Below, piece after piece: positions 14,742-21,831 of a DNA stretch of 30,086 bases. The notes beneath the pieces are model-generated. The model worked only from the letters and a program-made list of their open reading frames with translations. It made no database searches and was not told where the DNA came from. A program made the translations under genes and the position numbers. Source of the DNA: RZYY01 sp036794825 (GTDB lineage Bacteria > Bacteroidota > Bacteroidia > Bacteroidales > 4484-276); assembly GCA_036794825.1 (NCBI GenBank), contig DAIRGA010000044.1:1-30086 (forward strand), in the 5' to 3' direction. Every line of letters begins with the position of its first letter. The stretch's first letter is position 1.

Positions 14742-15482
14742 TTATTTTTCGATATCAAGTTTGAGCTGAATATTTGATTGAACCGGACGTAATGATTGAC
14801 CATCGAGGCGAATGTAATTACAGAGTGAAAATAGCCGGTCTGCTGTGAATGAACCGTAATAATGATTAATAATATTGGGAGCAAAATTAGTAGTGCCAAA
14901 AGTGAGATGAGATGTGTAGTATCTGCGTCCGATCAGAGCGCCCATTGGTTTAACCACATTGCTGAATTCTTTTACGGAATATGCTTCCCTGCATATATCA
15001 TCAATATTAAGAATACCCTTTGTATAATCATCAATCCGGCCCTGTTTGGCGATGTCTGTCAGCTCTTCCGGATTAATATGCTTTATTACGATCCGGAGAT
15101 CTTCAGCGATGATTTCAAGTGTATTTAAGAAGGCAGACATCAAAGTTGTTTTACCACAACCAATATTCCCCGCAAGCACAATACCTTTATAAAGATCACC
15201 AGAGATACCCTGATTTACTTCAAATGTATCATCACCCACAAGCCATTTGTACATATTGTGAATAACGTGTAGGTGGTGTTCTTGAGGTTGATAGTTTTTG
15301 TTCTCACCTTTTCGTTTAAGGTATTCACTGCCTTGCAATGAAATCATTTTAAGGAAGGTATCATATGAGATATTATCCTTTGAAAAGAAAGGGCGAATTC
15401 TTTTTACGATTATTTCTGATTCCTGCAGCTGATTATTCATTCGCTGCATTACTTGATCAATATTTACTGAGATCGTTTTCAT
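14742..15482 (-). CDS. DnaC/IstB-like ATPase, probable helicase loader
   Basis: It has AAA+ features: Walker A GNIGCGKT (105-112), Walker B ILNIDD (157-162) and sensor 1 FGTTNF (195-200), with arginines (GRR, DRL) following. The size, 246 residues, fits DnaC-like loaders, which place a replicative helicase on DNA. The N-terminal 90 residues are likely a partner-binding region. The start overlaps the end of the previous gene by 26 bases, and the stop abuts the helicase start, so both are translated as one operon. Confidence 0.8.
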   Translation of the reverse strand: MKTISVNIDQVMQRMNNQLQESEIIVKRIRPFFSKDNISYDTFLKMISLQGSEYLKRKGENKNYQPQEHHLHVIHNMYKWLVGDDTFEVNQGISGDLYKGIVLAGNIGCGKTTLMSAFLNTLEIIAEDLRIVIKHINPEELTDIAKQGRIDDYTKGILNIDDICREAYSVKEFSNVVKPMGALIGRRYYTSHLTFGTTNFAPNIINHYYGSFTADRLFSLCNYIRLDGQSLRPVQSNIQLKLDIEK

Positions 15483-15936
15483 GACTGCTGATTATTGAGT
15501 TTATATTACTATTCTGTTGGTCCTTTTTATCCGGGCTGAAAAAGTTTTTGTAGCCGGTGGCAATTGCAAGTTCAAGAATCTGAATTGCTTTCTTTGGATC
15601 ATCATCGGCCAATGACATAAGGCGTTTTAGTGATTCTATTTCCATCCTTGATTTCATGCAGATTCCGTGTTGTTCCACCAAGTAATCTTTCCAGAATTGC
15701 CATTTATCAATAAGATCTGCGCTGAACTTTTTAGGTAGTTTTACATCGAGAGGATCCACCGGCGTGACGTATTGTGAAATTTCGTTGTAAGCTCGTGTAA
15801 TATTGTCCCAGTCTGCCTGAATGTTAGTGAGCAACTTGCCAACAGAAGAAGGAAGTTTAGCAGAATTGATGAAAGTGTTCATTTTTTCTTCGAACTCAAT
15901 CATAAGGGTTTTAAGAAAGTCTAGTTTGTGTTTCAT
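15457..15936 (-). CDS. Replication-associated hypothetical protein
   Basis: The C-terminal segment DPKKAIQILELAIATGYKNFF recalls the final helix of phage replication initiators and DnaD-like proteins (AxxxIxxSIxxGWKGLF), but no winged-helix domain is obvious in the 159 residues. The middle is charged and helical (WKDYLVEQHGICMKSRMEIESLKRLM). The gene overlaps both neighbours (ATGA with the upstream gene, 26 bases with the ATPase), so it probably works with the helicase and its loader. Confidence 0.5.
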   Translation of the reverse strand: MKHKLDFLKTLMIEFEEKMNTFINSAKLPSSVGKLLTNIQADWDNITRAYNEISQYVTPVDPLDVKLPKKFSADLIDKWQFWKDYLVEQHGICMKSRMEIESLKRLMSLADDDPKKAIQILELAIATGYKNFFSPDKKDQQNSNINSIISSHENDLSKY

Positions 15937-16133
15937 GCGGTTAATGATTTTGAGACAGGCCGCGACCTGTCCGTGCGTTTTTTCTTTGGTTTTTCTTCGA
16001 ACTGTATGATGGTTTGGCGGTATCGGTTGGAGTTAATCAATAACCAGAGTTCGTAAACTTCATCCTGAGAGCATGCATTAAGGAACTGCTCAGGGGTAAC
16101 TTCGAGAAAGAATTGCTTAGATATTTTAGGCAT
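15933..16133 (-). CDS. Small hypothetical protein with repeat-derived end
   Basis: The 66-residue product begins MPKISKQFFLEVTPEQFLNA and has a helical region rich in hydrophobics (QDEVYELWLLINSNRYRQ). The family is not recognised. The C-terminal basic stretch (KRTDRSRPVSKSLTA) is encoded by the REP-like copy at 15954-15976, so the original end is uncertain. It makes an ATGA overlap with the next gene. Confidence 0.5.
   Translation of the reverse strand: MPKISKQFFLEVTPEQFLNACSQDEVYELWLLINSNRYRQTIIQFEEKPKKKRTDRSRPVSKSLTA
15954..15976 (-). repeat. REP-like palindrome
   Basis: GACAGGCCGCGACCTGTC then CGTGC; a diverged GTAC foot. It overlaps the 3' end of the 15933-16133 gene. Confidence 0.65.
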
Positions 16134-16145
16134 TGTTTGATGATT

Positions 16146-17072
16146 TTATTTATCACTCGCGACACGCGAGCGATTGGGGAATTGGTGGTATTCGACGCCA
16201 TCGAGAAGGTGGCCGGCAAGTTTTTTACCGACTTTATTCATACCCGTAGCGTCTGGGAAATTAAAATAAAGAGGAAGTTTTTTCTTTTTAGAATATAATT
16301 TGGAAAGATTTGCACCAAAATCATAGGAGTTTAGCCATTCACCCCAGGATTTAAAGAAGAATGGGATTCCAGTAACCCGGCACTGGTCGCGGAGTGATCG
16401 CACCCAATCGGGATGCATTGGTCTGGCTTTAGGACCGGTTTCGCCGCCACAGATAATCCAATCAATCCAATCGTGATATATTTCTGTTTCTTCTGGCGTA
16501 CCTCCGGCAGGAGCAACAAGATATTTCATGACATCAACAGGACCGAGCATAGGTTCAACAGAAACAAAGCGGATGGCGGCGGGTATCTGCAGGAGGATGG
16601 GAATGCGTTTGTCGGCCTGTTCCTGATTTTCGGCGGTGACACCGAGCCAGAGATTCGGAAAAGTTACTGGCTGATAGAGCCAATTGAAAAACTCAGCCAT
16701 ACGTTCAGGGCGCTTTGTGAGTATCTGGAAAGTATGGTGAGGATTATCGTAAATAACATTAAATACCGTGCGGATGCTTCCAAAAGGGACGGATTCGTGG
16801 AACAGGTCGCCCATGGAGCAGACAAAAATCATGGAAGGTTTTTTCCAACGAAATGGCTTGTTTATTATATTACGACAAAAAACAGCATGGTTATTCCAAT
16901 TTAAATATTGGTTAAGTGCTGATAGATAATTATCACGAGTTTCATTATTTCTATTCATTAAAACAATCCTTTTGGCCATCTTCTCTGCATAGCAGTTGTC
17001 GCATCCGGGGGAGCATTTGGAACAACCGATGATCGGGTTCCATGTGCGGTTAGTCCATTCGATTTTTGTCAT
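16146..17072 (-). CDS. DUF5131 / phage Gp37-Gp68 family protein
   Basis: It opens with IEWTNRTWNPIIGCSKCSPG then CDNCYAEKMA, giving Cys17, Cys20, Cys24 and Cys27, and continues with FVCSMGDLFHESVP, QILTKRPERM, PNLWLGVTAEN, FVSVEPMLGP, WIICGGETGPKARPM and PFFFKSWGEW. These motifs define the Gp37/Gp68 (DUF5131) family, related to radical-SAM-like folds and common in phages. The reaction is unknown. The C-terminal residues (NRSRVASDK) derive from a CACTCGC hairpin at 16154-16176. Length, 308 residues, is somewhat longer than usual. It is in the replication-side operon. Confidence 0.8.
   Translation of the reverse strand: MTKIEWTNRTWNPIIGCSKCSPGCDNCYAEKMAKRIVLMNRNNETRDNYLSALNQYLNWNNHAVFCRNIINKPFRWKKPSMIFVCSMGDLFHESVPFGSIRTVFNVIYDNPHHTFQILTKRPERMAEFFNWLYQPVTFPNLWLGVTAENQEQADKRIPILLQIPAAIRFVSVEPMLGPVDVMKYLVAPAGGTPEETEIYHDWIDWIICGGETGPKARPMHPDWVRSLRDQCRVTGIPFFFKSWGEWLNSYDFGANLSKLYSKKKKLPLYFNFPDATGMNKVGKKLAGHLLDGVEYHQFPNRSRVASDK
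16154..16176. repeat. Short palindromic repeat (outer hairpin only)
   Basis: CACTCGC, GACAC, GCGAGCGATTG; same type as 9180-9202. It overlaps the 3' end of the DUF5131 gene and forms its last codons. Confidence 0.72.
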
Positions 17073-17091
17073 ATGATTTTGATTTGAAGAT

Positions 17092-17304
17092 TTATTGATT
17101 TGATGATTTGATAGTTGTGTTTTTATCTATCTGATAGTTTTCGGGCCAGATAGAGCAATTAACAGTTCTGCCGTTATAATAGCGAGAGAAGTGCATGCCG
17201 CCGACCTGAGAGACCGGATCGGGAATTGCTTCAATGATATCACCGACCGCAAGGCCGATGGCTGTCAGTTCCGGATGGAGATCGCCAATGAGTTGGATTT
17301 TCAT
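17092..17304 (-). CDS. Small hypothetical protein (70 aa)
   Basis: It begins MKIQLIGDLHPELTAIGLAVGD and contains GGMHFSRYYNGRTVNCSIWPENY. A beta-rich small domain is likely; no family is recognised. The ATG at 17304 overlaps the stop of the Cys-rich gene (17301-17468), which supports it as a real operon member. It ends 20 bases before the DUF5131 start. Confidence 0.6.
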   Translation of the reverse strand: MKIQLIGDLHPELTAIGLAVGDIIEAIPDPVSQVGGMHFSRYYNGRTVNCSIWPENYQIDKNTTIKSSNQ

Positions 17305-17468
17305 ATTGCTTTGGATTTTGGTTTGCGAATCATTCCGTGGCAGTTGCCTTTAACTTTCAGATATGGGTATGCAAAACGTTTCTGACAGTGGTCGCTCATA
17401 CAGGCATGATAGACACAGGTTGCGTCAGAGAGTTTGCATTTTATGTTGTATTGTTTGCGGGGGCTCAT
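17301..17468 (-). CDS. Small cysteine-rich protein (55 aa)
   Basis: The frame begins MSPRKQYNIKCKLSDATC and has five cysteines (11, 18, 23, 28, 43) and three histidines, with YHACMSDHCQK in the middle. The spacing suggests a zinc-binding mini-protein. Both ends form ATGA overlaps with neighbouring genes: its ATG (17466-17468) with the stop of 17465-17671, and its stop (17301-17303) with the start of 17092-17304. This strongly supports it although it is short. Function is unknown. Confidence 0.7.
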   Translation of the reverse strand: MSPRKQYNIKCKLSDATCVYHACMSDHCQKRFAYPYLKVKGNCHGMIRKPKSKAI

Positions 17469-17671
17469 TTTCCGTCCAAGTATTTCTTTTTTACATCGTC
17501 GGAGAAAAGGTTGGAGTTGGCGGAGTGTGCTACCAGATTGCAGGATCTGATTTCTGCAATGAGTTTGCCAACGGCTTTTTCATCGTCATTGTTGACTGCG
17601 GTATAGAGGTCCTCGCCTAGCTGTTTTAGCTCACAAGCGACGGTAATAAGAACAATTTTACGGTTTGTCAT
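17465..17671 (-). CDS. Small hypothetical protein (68 aa)
   Basis: It is a mostly helical product (TVACELKQLGEDLYTAVNNDDEKAVGKLIAEI) followed by a short Cys/His-containing tail region (RSCNLVAHSANSN). No family is recognised. It is the first gene of the overlapping run down to the DUF5131 gene. The gap above it holds a tandem REP-like repeat. Confidence 0.6.
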   Translation of the reverse strand: MTNRKIVLITVACELKQLGEDLYTAVNNDDEKAVGKLIAEIRSCNLVAHSANSNLFSDDVKKKYLDGK

Positions 17672-17696
17672 ATTATCGTTATTTATTAATTGAAGA

Positions 17697-17750
17697 GGCA
17701 GATGATGATCTGCCCTTACTTGAAGATGGCAGATGATGATCTGCTCTTAC
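17697..17750 (-). repeat. Tandem REP-like palindromes
   Basis: GGCAGATGATGATCTGCC then CTTAC at 17697-17719 is repeated at 17728-17750 (one arm base changed), each preceded by TTGAAGA. On the minus strand each begins GTAA before the hairpin. A related copy is at 21079-21101. Confidence 0.75.
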
Positions 17751-17798
17751 GTAAAGGCAGTATGCGATTGCGAGGATTAGGATTATTTCGGCCATGGG

Positions 17799-18329
17799 TT
17801 AGCGATTGAAGTGTTTGCGGTAATAGTCGGCGATATCCTGCTTGTTTTTCAAACCGAGTTTTTTCAAAATGTTCTTTCGGTGTTTGTTGATGGTATGCAT
17901 GGAATTATACAGGCGGTCACCAATCTCTGCATCTGTAAGGTTATCTGCAATGAGTTCCATTACCTGCATTTCAGCCGGAGATATCGAAGTATTGAATTTC
18001 GGGTTGCAGATAATCTGGTCGTGGAGGCACTCACCCCTGAGAGGGCAGAAGATCTTCTCGAAGTGAAGTTCTTCGCCGTCGAAGTCTACCACAGAATCAT
18101 GCTTTGCAAAGTTGCATTTAATAAGTCGACGCATCATAAGGAACTTGTGATCGGCGGCCCGACCATAAAGTTTGAAGAGTGCGTCGAACGCTTCCGGATA
18201 ATTTTCCTTACAATAGTAATATATAAGGTCAATGATATCCTTTCTCTGGTCTATGCGTTGCATTGTATCGCCTTGCTTGACATAAATCATGTCGGAATCA
18301 TCCGGGCAGAGGAATTCAATTTTGTTCAT
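17799..18329 (-). CDS. LuxR-type transcriptional regulator
   Basis: The last ~65 residues are a LuxR helix-turn-helix: SPAEMQVMELIADNLTDAEI and then NSMHTINKHRKNILKKLGL and KQDIADYYRKH. The upstream ~110 residues match no known sensor domain by eye; they include CPLRGECLHDQ and a Cys-containing stretch (CNFAKHD). ATG 18329 is chosen; its 5' end overlaps the HTH gene by 14 bases, so the two are one operon. It may time phage or cargo genes in response to an unknown signal. Confidence 0.75.
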   Translation of the reverse strand: MNKIEFLCPDDSDMIYVKQGDTMQRIDQRKDIIDLIYYYCKENYPEAFDALFKLYGRAADHKFLMMRRLIKCNFAKHDSVVDFDGEELHFEKIFCPLRGECLHDQIICNPKFNTSISPAEMQVMELIADNLTDAEIGDRLYNSMHTINKHRKNILKKLGLKNKQDIADYYRKHFNR

Positions 18330-18540
18330 AGTCAAGTTTGGTTTTAGTTAATTCATTGATTTTCTCCTGTGCGAGGGGAGGAACGGGTGATGTGCCATTA
18401 ATCCAGTTGTAAACCGTTCTTTTCGTTACGCCACATGCCTTTGCAATTGATTGGATAAGATTTAACTGGCTTAATTTGAGCTCTTCGTAATAACCCTTAA
18501 GGGTTAATTTTCTCATTGCCTGTTGTTTAATTTCACTCAT
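18316..18540 (-). CDS. Small helix-turn-helix regulator (Cro-like)
   Basis: It begins MSEIKQQAMRKLTLKGYYEE and carries a helix-turn-helix in QSIAKACGVTKRTVYNWING. From ATG 18540 it has 74 residues. A TACCTTTG -7 box at 18568-18575 lies just upstream. It is divergent from the XRE repressor at 18630, and so may act as Cro against it. The assignment of role is inference; the fold is clear. Confidence 0.7.
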   Translation of the reverse strand: MSEIKQQAMRKLTLKGYYEELKLSQLNLIQSIAKACGVTKRTVYNWINGTSPVPPLAQEKINELTKTKLDYEQN

Positions 18541-18567
18541 GTTGAAATAATTTCGTAAATTGTGAAA

Positions 18568-18624
18568 CAAAGGTAAGGGGAGTTTAACTATATTGGTTAA
18601 GGTTTCTTTATGTTTTAAAACATA
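18568..18624. promoter_or_regulatory. Divergent promoter/operator region of the lysogeny switch
   Basis: Three elements lie between the divergent regulators. TACCTTTG (minus strand, 18568-18575) is a Bacteroidota -7 box for the HTH gene. TTAAC-7-GTTAA (18584-18600) is an inverted repeat in the expected -33 region of that promoter. TATGTTTTAAAACATA (18609-18624) is a perfect 16-base palindrome 5 bases before the repressor start. A 14/16 match lies at 21986-22001. Confidence 0.6.
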
Positions 18625-18629
18625 TTTTT

Positions 18630-18998
18630 ATGGAAATATCGAAATTTGAGGAGCTTAGAATTGAAAAAAAATACACTAAGGCAGAATTATGTCGTAGGGC
18701 AAAAATTTCTGAGCCAACATATCATTCAATAATTAATAAGAAAAACGATCCATCAATTGAGGTACTTGAAAAACTTAGTCGAGCATTTAATGTTAACCCT
18801 GGTTATTGGTGGAGAGGAGATAACTCATTTGTTCACGAACCTGCACCAGAGGGATACAAGAAAATATGCCTTGATTGCGAAAGGAAGGAAAAGCAGATAG
18901 ACGAGCATATCAAGACCATAGAAAGTCTCAATTATTGCCTCGAACAATTAAAGGCAAGGAAAAAAAAAGGTAGCGAAACACCCCATCGGCATAAATGA
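18630..18998 (+). CDS. XRE-family phage repressor
   Basis: The first ~60 residues are an XRE helix-turn-helix (KYTKAELCRRAKISEPTYHS and NKKNDPSIEVLEKLSRAF). The C-terminal half is short, with CLDCERKEKQIDEHIKTIE and a coiled coil, and no LexA-like peptidase domain, so induction would not be by self-cleavage. It faces the HTH gene across a shared operator region, and a perfect palindrome sits just before its start, consistent with autoregulation. It is followed by a terminator and the integrase. Confidence 0.78.
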   Translation: MEISKFEELRIEKKYTKAELCRRAKISEPTYHSIINKKNDPSIEVLEKLSRAFNVNPGYWWRGDNSFVHEPAPEGYKKICLDCERKEKQIDEHIKTIESLNYCLEQLKARKKKGSETPHRHK

Positions 18999-19013
18999 AA
19001 TGATCAAGAGAGA

Positions 19014-19208
19014 GGTTACAATTTGCGATTACTGTATGCGTAAATGCGTGGGATAGTGGCTATAATGAATATTTTCAATAATTCCGAGTGGTACCACCGA
19101 AAGAGCGGCAATATATTGCTGCTCTTTTCTTTATATCTGGGTATCAGGTTACAAAATATAGGAATTATGACCGCTTTGACTTAAAAAAAGGTTACAAAAA
19201 GGTTACAA
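19014..19208 (+). repeat. GGTTACAA direct repeats before the integrase
   Basis: GGTTACAA occurs at 19014, 19147, 19190 and 19201, the last two 11 bases apart and directly before the integrase ATG (19210). They may be binding sites for the integrase or an excisionase, or regulatory sites for its gene. Confidence 0.55.
19099..19134 (+). terminator. Rho-independent terminator
   Basis: AAGAGCGGCAAT pairs with ATTGCTGCTCTT (19101-19126) with one G-T wobble, then TTCTTTAT. It follows the repressor gene by ~100 bases. Confidence 0.6.
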
Positions 19209-19209
19209 T

Positions 19210-20370
19210 ATGAAAGTACTTAATCCGGTTCTCAGAAAATACTATCACAGGAAGGATGGGACTTATGGAGTTCACTTCCGGATCCAGCTGCAGGGGAAAA
19301 AGAAATGGATAAATACCGATGTAAAAATCCCTGCAGGAAATTGGAGTAAGACAAAACACAGGGTCATTGGACTTAAGAATGCGGATGATCTTAATCTGGT
19401 GATCGAGAATTGCCGGAAAAAGATCGACGAGATATTTATAAGGTACAAGTTAATGAATCGCGAACTTACCCGGGATCTTTTTACAAAGGAGTATGAGAAT
19501 CCGGGCGTCTACTCTGATTTTAATTCGTATGCCCTGAAATATATTAAGGACAAGAAAAATATTGTTGCGAAGAATACTATTCTATCAATGACGGCTGCCG
19601 TTAATAAACTGATCGAGTTCAAACCGATTATTATGTTTGCTGACCTTAATGAGGATCTCGTTAATGAATTTCGAAAGTATCTGAAAAGGAGATTTAAAAA
19701 CAACGCAAACACAATATCAAAGAACTTTACCACCTTCAGGGCTATATGCCGCAAAGCGATCAGCGACAAAATTATTGAAACGAACCCTTTTGCCGGGATG
19801 CGATTGAGCAAGTCACAGCCGGATCGGGTGCATCTGACCCGGGCAGAGCTGAAAATATTATGGGAAAAACGGCGCTTGTTACCGGAGAATCAACAGAAGG
19901 TCGCGCGGTTTTTCCTATTCTCCTGTTTTACAGGGCTTCGACTTTCGGACATGCGCCGGATCCGGCCGGAGGATATCCAGGATAATTGCATCCATCTACG
20001 ACCATTAAAGACCCAAAATACAACGAATGAACTTGTGACGATTCCACTTACATGTTACACGACAGAATTACTTTCTGAACTGGAACTAAAGCAGGGCCGT
20101 GAGATTTTCCGGGGCATGTATGTGGATCAGGTAATCAACCGGCATTTGAAACTGATCATGGCTACCCTGGAGATAAAAAAGAAGGATTTGACATTTCACT
20201 CCGGGAGGCACACGTTTGCTTCGTTGTTTCTTGAGATCAATCCCGGAGATGTGGCGACGCTGCAAAAGTTGTTGGGGCATTCATCTATTCAGCATACTAT
20301 GGTGTACGTGCACATAGACGAGCGGGTGAAGCGGGAAAGGATGGCGGCGTTGTCGCAGGCATTGGGCTGA
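19210..20370 (+). CDS. int: Tyrosine-recombinase integrase
   Basis: It cuts and joins phage and host attachment sites. The N-terminus has an arm-binding-like region (HFRIQLQGKKKW), then a SAM-like core-binding domain (about 100-195). The catalytic set is present: Arg244 (TGLRLSD), Lys267 (LKTQNTT), His330 and Arg333 (HSGRH), His357 (LLGHSS) and Tyr366 (MVYVH). Length, 386, fits Bacteroidota integrases. Together with its neighbouring repressor it marks a temperate life cycle. Its stop codon (20368-20370) lies at the start of a nested palindromic repeat, and the attachment site is not identified. Confidence 0.88.
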   Translation: MKVLNPVLRKYYHRKDGTYGVHFRIQLQGKKKWINTDVKIPAGNWSKTKHRVIGLKNADDLNLVIENCRKKIDEIFIRYKLMNRELTRDLFTKEYENPGVYSDFNSYALKYIKDKKNIVAKNTILSMTAAVNKLIEFKPIIMFADLNEDLVNEFRKYLKRRFKNNANTISKNFTTFRAICRKAISDKIIETNPFAGMRLSKSQPDRVHLTRAELKILWEKRRLLPENQQKVARFFLFSCFTGLRLSDMRRIRPEDIQDNCIHLRPLKTQNTTNELVTIPLTCYTTELLSELELKQGREIFRGMYVDQVINRHLKLIMATLEIKKKDLTFHSGRHTFASLFLEINPGDVATLQKLLGHSSIQHTMVYVHIDERVKRERMAALSQALG

Positions 20371-20423
20371 TCCTTCGAGGGTCCCTCGACAAGCTCGGGA
20401 TAAACTCTCAGGATGACAGCCCA
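20363..20423. repeat. Doubly nested palindromic repeat after the integrase
   Basis: TGGGCTG (20363-20369) and CAGCCCA (20417-20423) enclose a core (ATCCTTCGAGGG and CTCAGGATGA) that is itself interrupted by a second core-like hairpin (TCCCTCGACAAGCTCGGGA). The left outer arm is the 3' end of the integrase gene. Confidence 0.7.
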
Positions 20424-20433
20424 TGCAAATAAA

Positions 20434-20453
20434 AAAGGGGCGCAAGCCCCTTT
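20434..20453. terminator. Bidirectional rho-independent terminator
   Basis: AAAGGGGCGCAAGCCCCTTT forms a 5-bp GC stem. On the minus strand it is followed by TTTTTTATTT, which suits the end of the KilA-N gene; on the plus strand by TTTGATT. It lies between the convergent integrase and KilA-N genes. Confidence 0.75.
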
Positions 20454-20475
20454 GATTGACATGGAGTGCAACCAA

Positions 20476-21033
20476 TCAAGATAGTTTTTTTTCTTCGTCG
20501 AATAGGAGAGTGAGTTGCCGTTCGACGATTGCTTTTTCCTGATAGGCCATTTCTTTGCCGAGCCGCATTTCTTCGGCGTGTAGCTCCTGCAAGCGTCTGA
20601 AATCTTCATTTTGAGAAAGTTTTTCAGACAGACGTTTTCTTTCGGCTGCAATTTCGGCTTTTCTGTTAAGTTTTTGGTTTCTTTCAGCAGCTTCACCGAA
20701 AAGAAGTTGCTCGATAGTGGCATAAACCCAGACTTCGAAAGCAGGATTTAACCAGGCAGCAAACTTTAAAGCAAGGATTCTGTGCATCCATGTGCCGGAT
20801 TTTTGCTTTGAAAGAAATAAATCAGACTCATTTTCTATGCCCAAAAAGCGAGAATTCTCGCTTTTTAAACACTCGGAAATAAAATCTTTTGTGATTTCAT
20901 TTCTCATAAATGCTTCTACTTTTTTCCCGAAAATGTTTGCCATCTGGGTGGCGTTAACCATTACGTTGGTTTTGGACGGTTCGAAGTCGACGGCTTGGCC
21001 GTTGAATTCAAACTTTATGATTTCGTTTTTCAT
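20476..21033 (-). CDS. KilA-N domain phage protein (antirepressor-like)
   Basis: The N-terminal ~100 residues are a KilA-N domain: VMVNATQMANIFGKKVEAFMR and, near 95, GTWMHRILALKFAAWLNPAFEVWVY. These domains bind DNA and occur in phage antirepressors. The C-terminal ~70 residues are a long charged coiled coil (AEIAAERKRLSEKLSQ) for self-association. It is last in the operon 20476-21831, downstream of a structured leader, and probably acts in the early or lytic switch. Confidence 0.82.
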   Translation of the reverse strand: MKNEIIKFEFNGQAVDFEPSKTNVMVNATQMANIFGKKVEAFMRNEITKDFISECLKSENSRFLGIENESDLFLSKQKSGTWMHRILALKFAAWLNPAFEVWVYATIEQLLFGEAAERNQKLNRKAEIAAERKRLSEKLSQNEDFRRLQELHAEEMRLGKEMAYQEKAIVERQLTLLFDEEKKLS

Positions 21034-21078
21034 GTTTATGAAGTTGATTGTAAATGTAATGAAAAATATATGAGGTCA

Positions 21079-21101
21079 GGGCAGATATTATCTGCCCGTA
21101 C
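21079..21101 (-). repeat. REP-like palindrome
   Basis: GGGCAGATATTATCTGCCC then GTAC. The stop codon of the small gene 21088-21267 lies inside it. Confidence 0.7.
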
Positions 21102-21267
21102 AATCATCGTTAGGGGGTGGAGTTGAGACAAAGAGGTGTGCCCATTCGTCGCCCATACGCCTGAAGTTGTCATCGTCGACAAGGATGTAGCAGGCGCCGT
21201 CGTATAACCAGAGGCAACCGGCGTCAATGTCGCCGATTGCTTCTATGTTGCGGAAGTAGTTATTCAT
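21088..21267 (-). CDS. Small acidic hypothetical protein (59 aa)
   Basis: The product begins MNNYFRNIEAIGDIDAGCLW and contains DGACYILVDDDNFRRMGDE. Its ATG (21265-21267) lies within the last codons of the upstream gene (an ATGAATAA overlap), so it is translated as part of the operon. The C-terminus (DDCTGR) comes from a REP-like palindrome. The competing frame 21036-21227 is less convincing. Function is unknown. Confidence 0.6.
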   Translation of the reverse strand: MNNYFRNIEAIGDIDAGCLWLYDGACYILVDDDNFRRMGDEWAHLFVSTPPPNDDCTGR

Positions 21268-21583
21268 CTCTTTCAGAAATTAAAGATGGACGTTCTTCTA
21301 CATTGACGGCCTGATACAGACAGCGCATTGCCTTAGCAGCATGATTAACCATTGAAATAAAGTTATTCTCCATGTGAGGATCACCAAGACCAATGGTTGC
21401 TTTAATGGCGTCGTTGGTTATTAGATCGAGCATGCAACCCTGAATAATTGCGGCCCACCGTTCGCCATCCTCGTTATAAACAGAAAGAGCAGCAATGCAA
21501 TTTTCATCTAGTGCCAGGTTGCCGATGGTGTAGACTTCGAACTCGGGGTCGTAAGCCATCTTTAGGGGTTTCTTGGTTTTCAT
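21260..21583 (-). CDS. Hypothetical phage protein (107 aa)
   Basis: It is an acidic product (MAYDPEFEVYTIGNLALDENC, then HAAKAMRCLYQAVNVEE) with no recognised family. ATG 21583 makes an ATGA overlap with the upstream gene. It is part of the KilA-N operon. Confidence 0.6.
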   Translation of the reverse strand: MKTKKPLKMAYDPEFEVYTIGNLALDENCIAALSVYNEDGERWAAIIQGCMLDLITNDAIKATIGLGDPHMENNFISMVNHAAKAMRCLYQAVNVEERPSLISERDE

Positions 21584-21831
21584 AGGGCACCTCCTTTCGT
21601 TTGGGAAGACAGCTCGCGAGCTGTCCCTACCGGCAGGAAGCCGTGGATTGGCTGGTGGCAGCCGAATGCCTTTTGGCGTTGGAGTTCGCCGGAAAGGAAG
21701 TTTTGGATTGATGTGGCTAAATCACCCTTCGAGGGCCTCAGGGTGACTAGTTGCCGGCTGACGGGCGTTAACCCGGTTTTCTCAGCCCTGCATCCCGCAG
21801 GGGTGTGAGAGGTTGTAACTGCTTTTGACAT
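21580..21831 (-). CDS. Hypothetical first gene of the KilA-N operon
   Basis: The 83-residue product begins MSKAVTTSHTPAGCRAEKTG. Repeats occupy much of it: a core repeat (21724-21746, giving VTLRPSKGD) and a REP-like palindrome (21608-21630, giving GTARELSS). Its ATG lies in the downstream copy of a duplicated start region (21818-21831). Its stop overlaps the next ATG, which supports it as coding. It could also be a mostly non-coding leader; coding confidence is moderate. Confidence 0.45.
   Translation of the reverse strand: MSKAVTTSHTPAGCRAEKTGLTPVSRQLVTLRPSKGDLATSIQNFLSGELQRQKAFGCHQPIHGFLPVGTARELSSQTKGGAL
21608..21630 (-). repeat. REP-like palindrome
   Basis: GACAGCTCGCGAGCTGTC then CCTAC. 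It lies inside the 3' end of the 21580-21831 gene. Confidence 0.72.
21724..21746. repeat. Core repeat copy
   Basis: ACCCTTCGAGGGCCTCAGGG with GTGAC following. It is in frame within the 21580-21831 gene. Confidence 0.8.

Noticed and set aside
17811..18347. 178-residue plus-strand frame
   Set aside because: It is the antisense shadow of the LuxR-type regulator, whose domain is clear.
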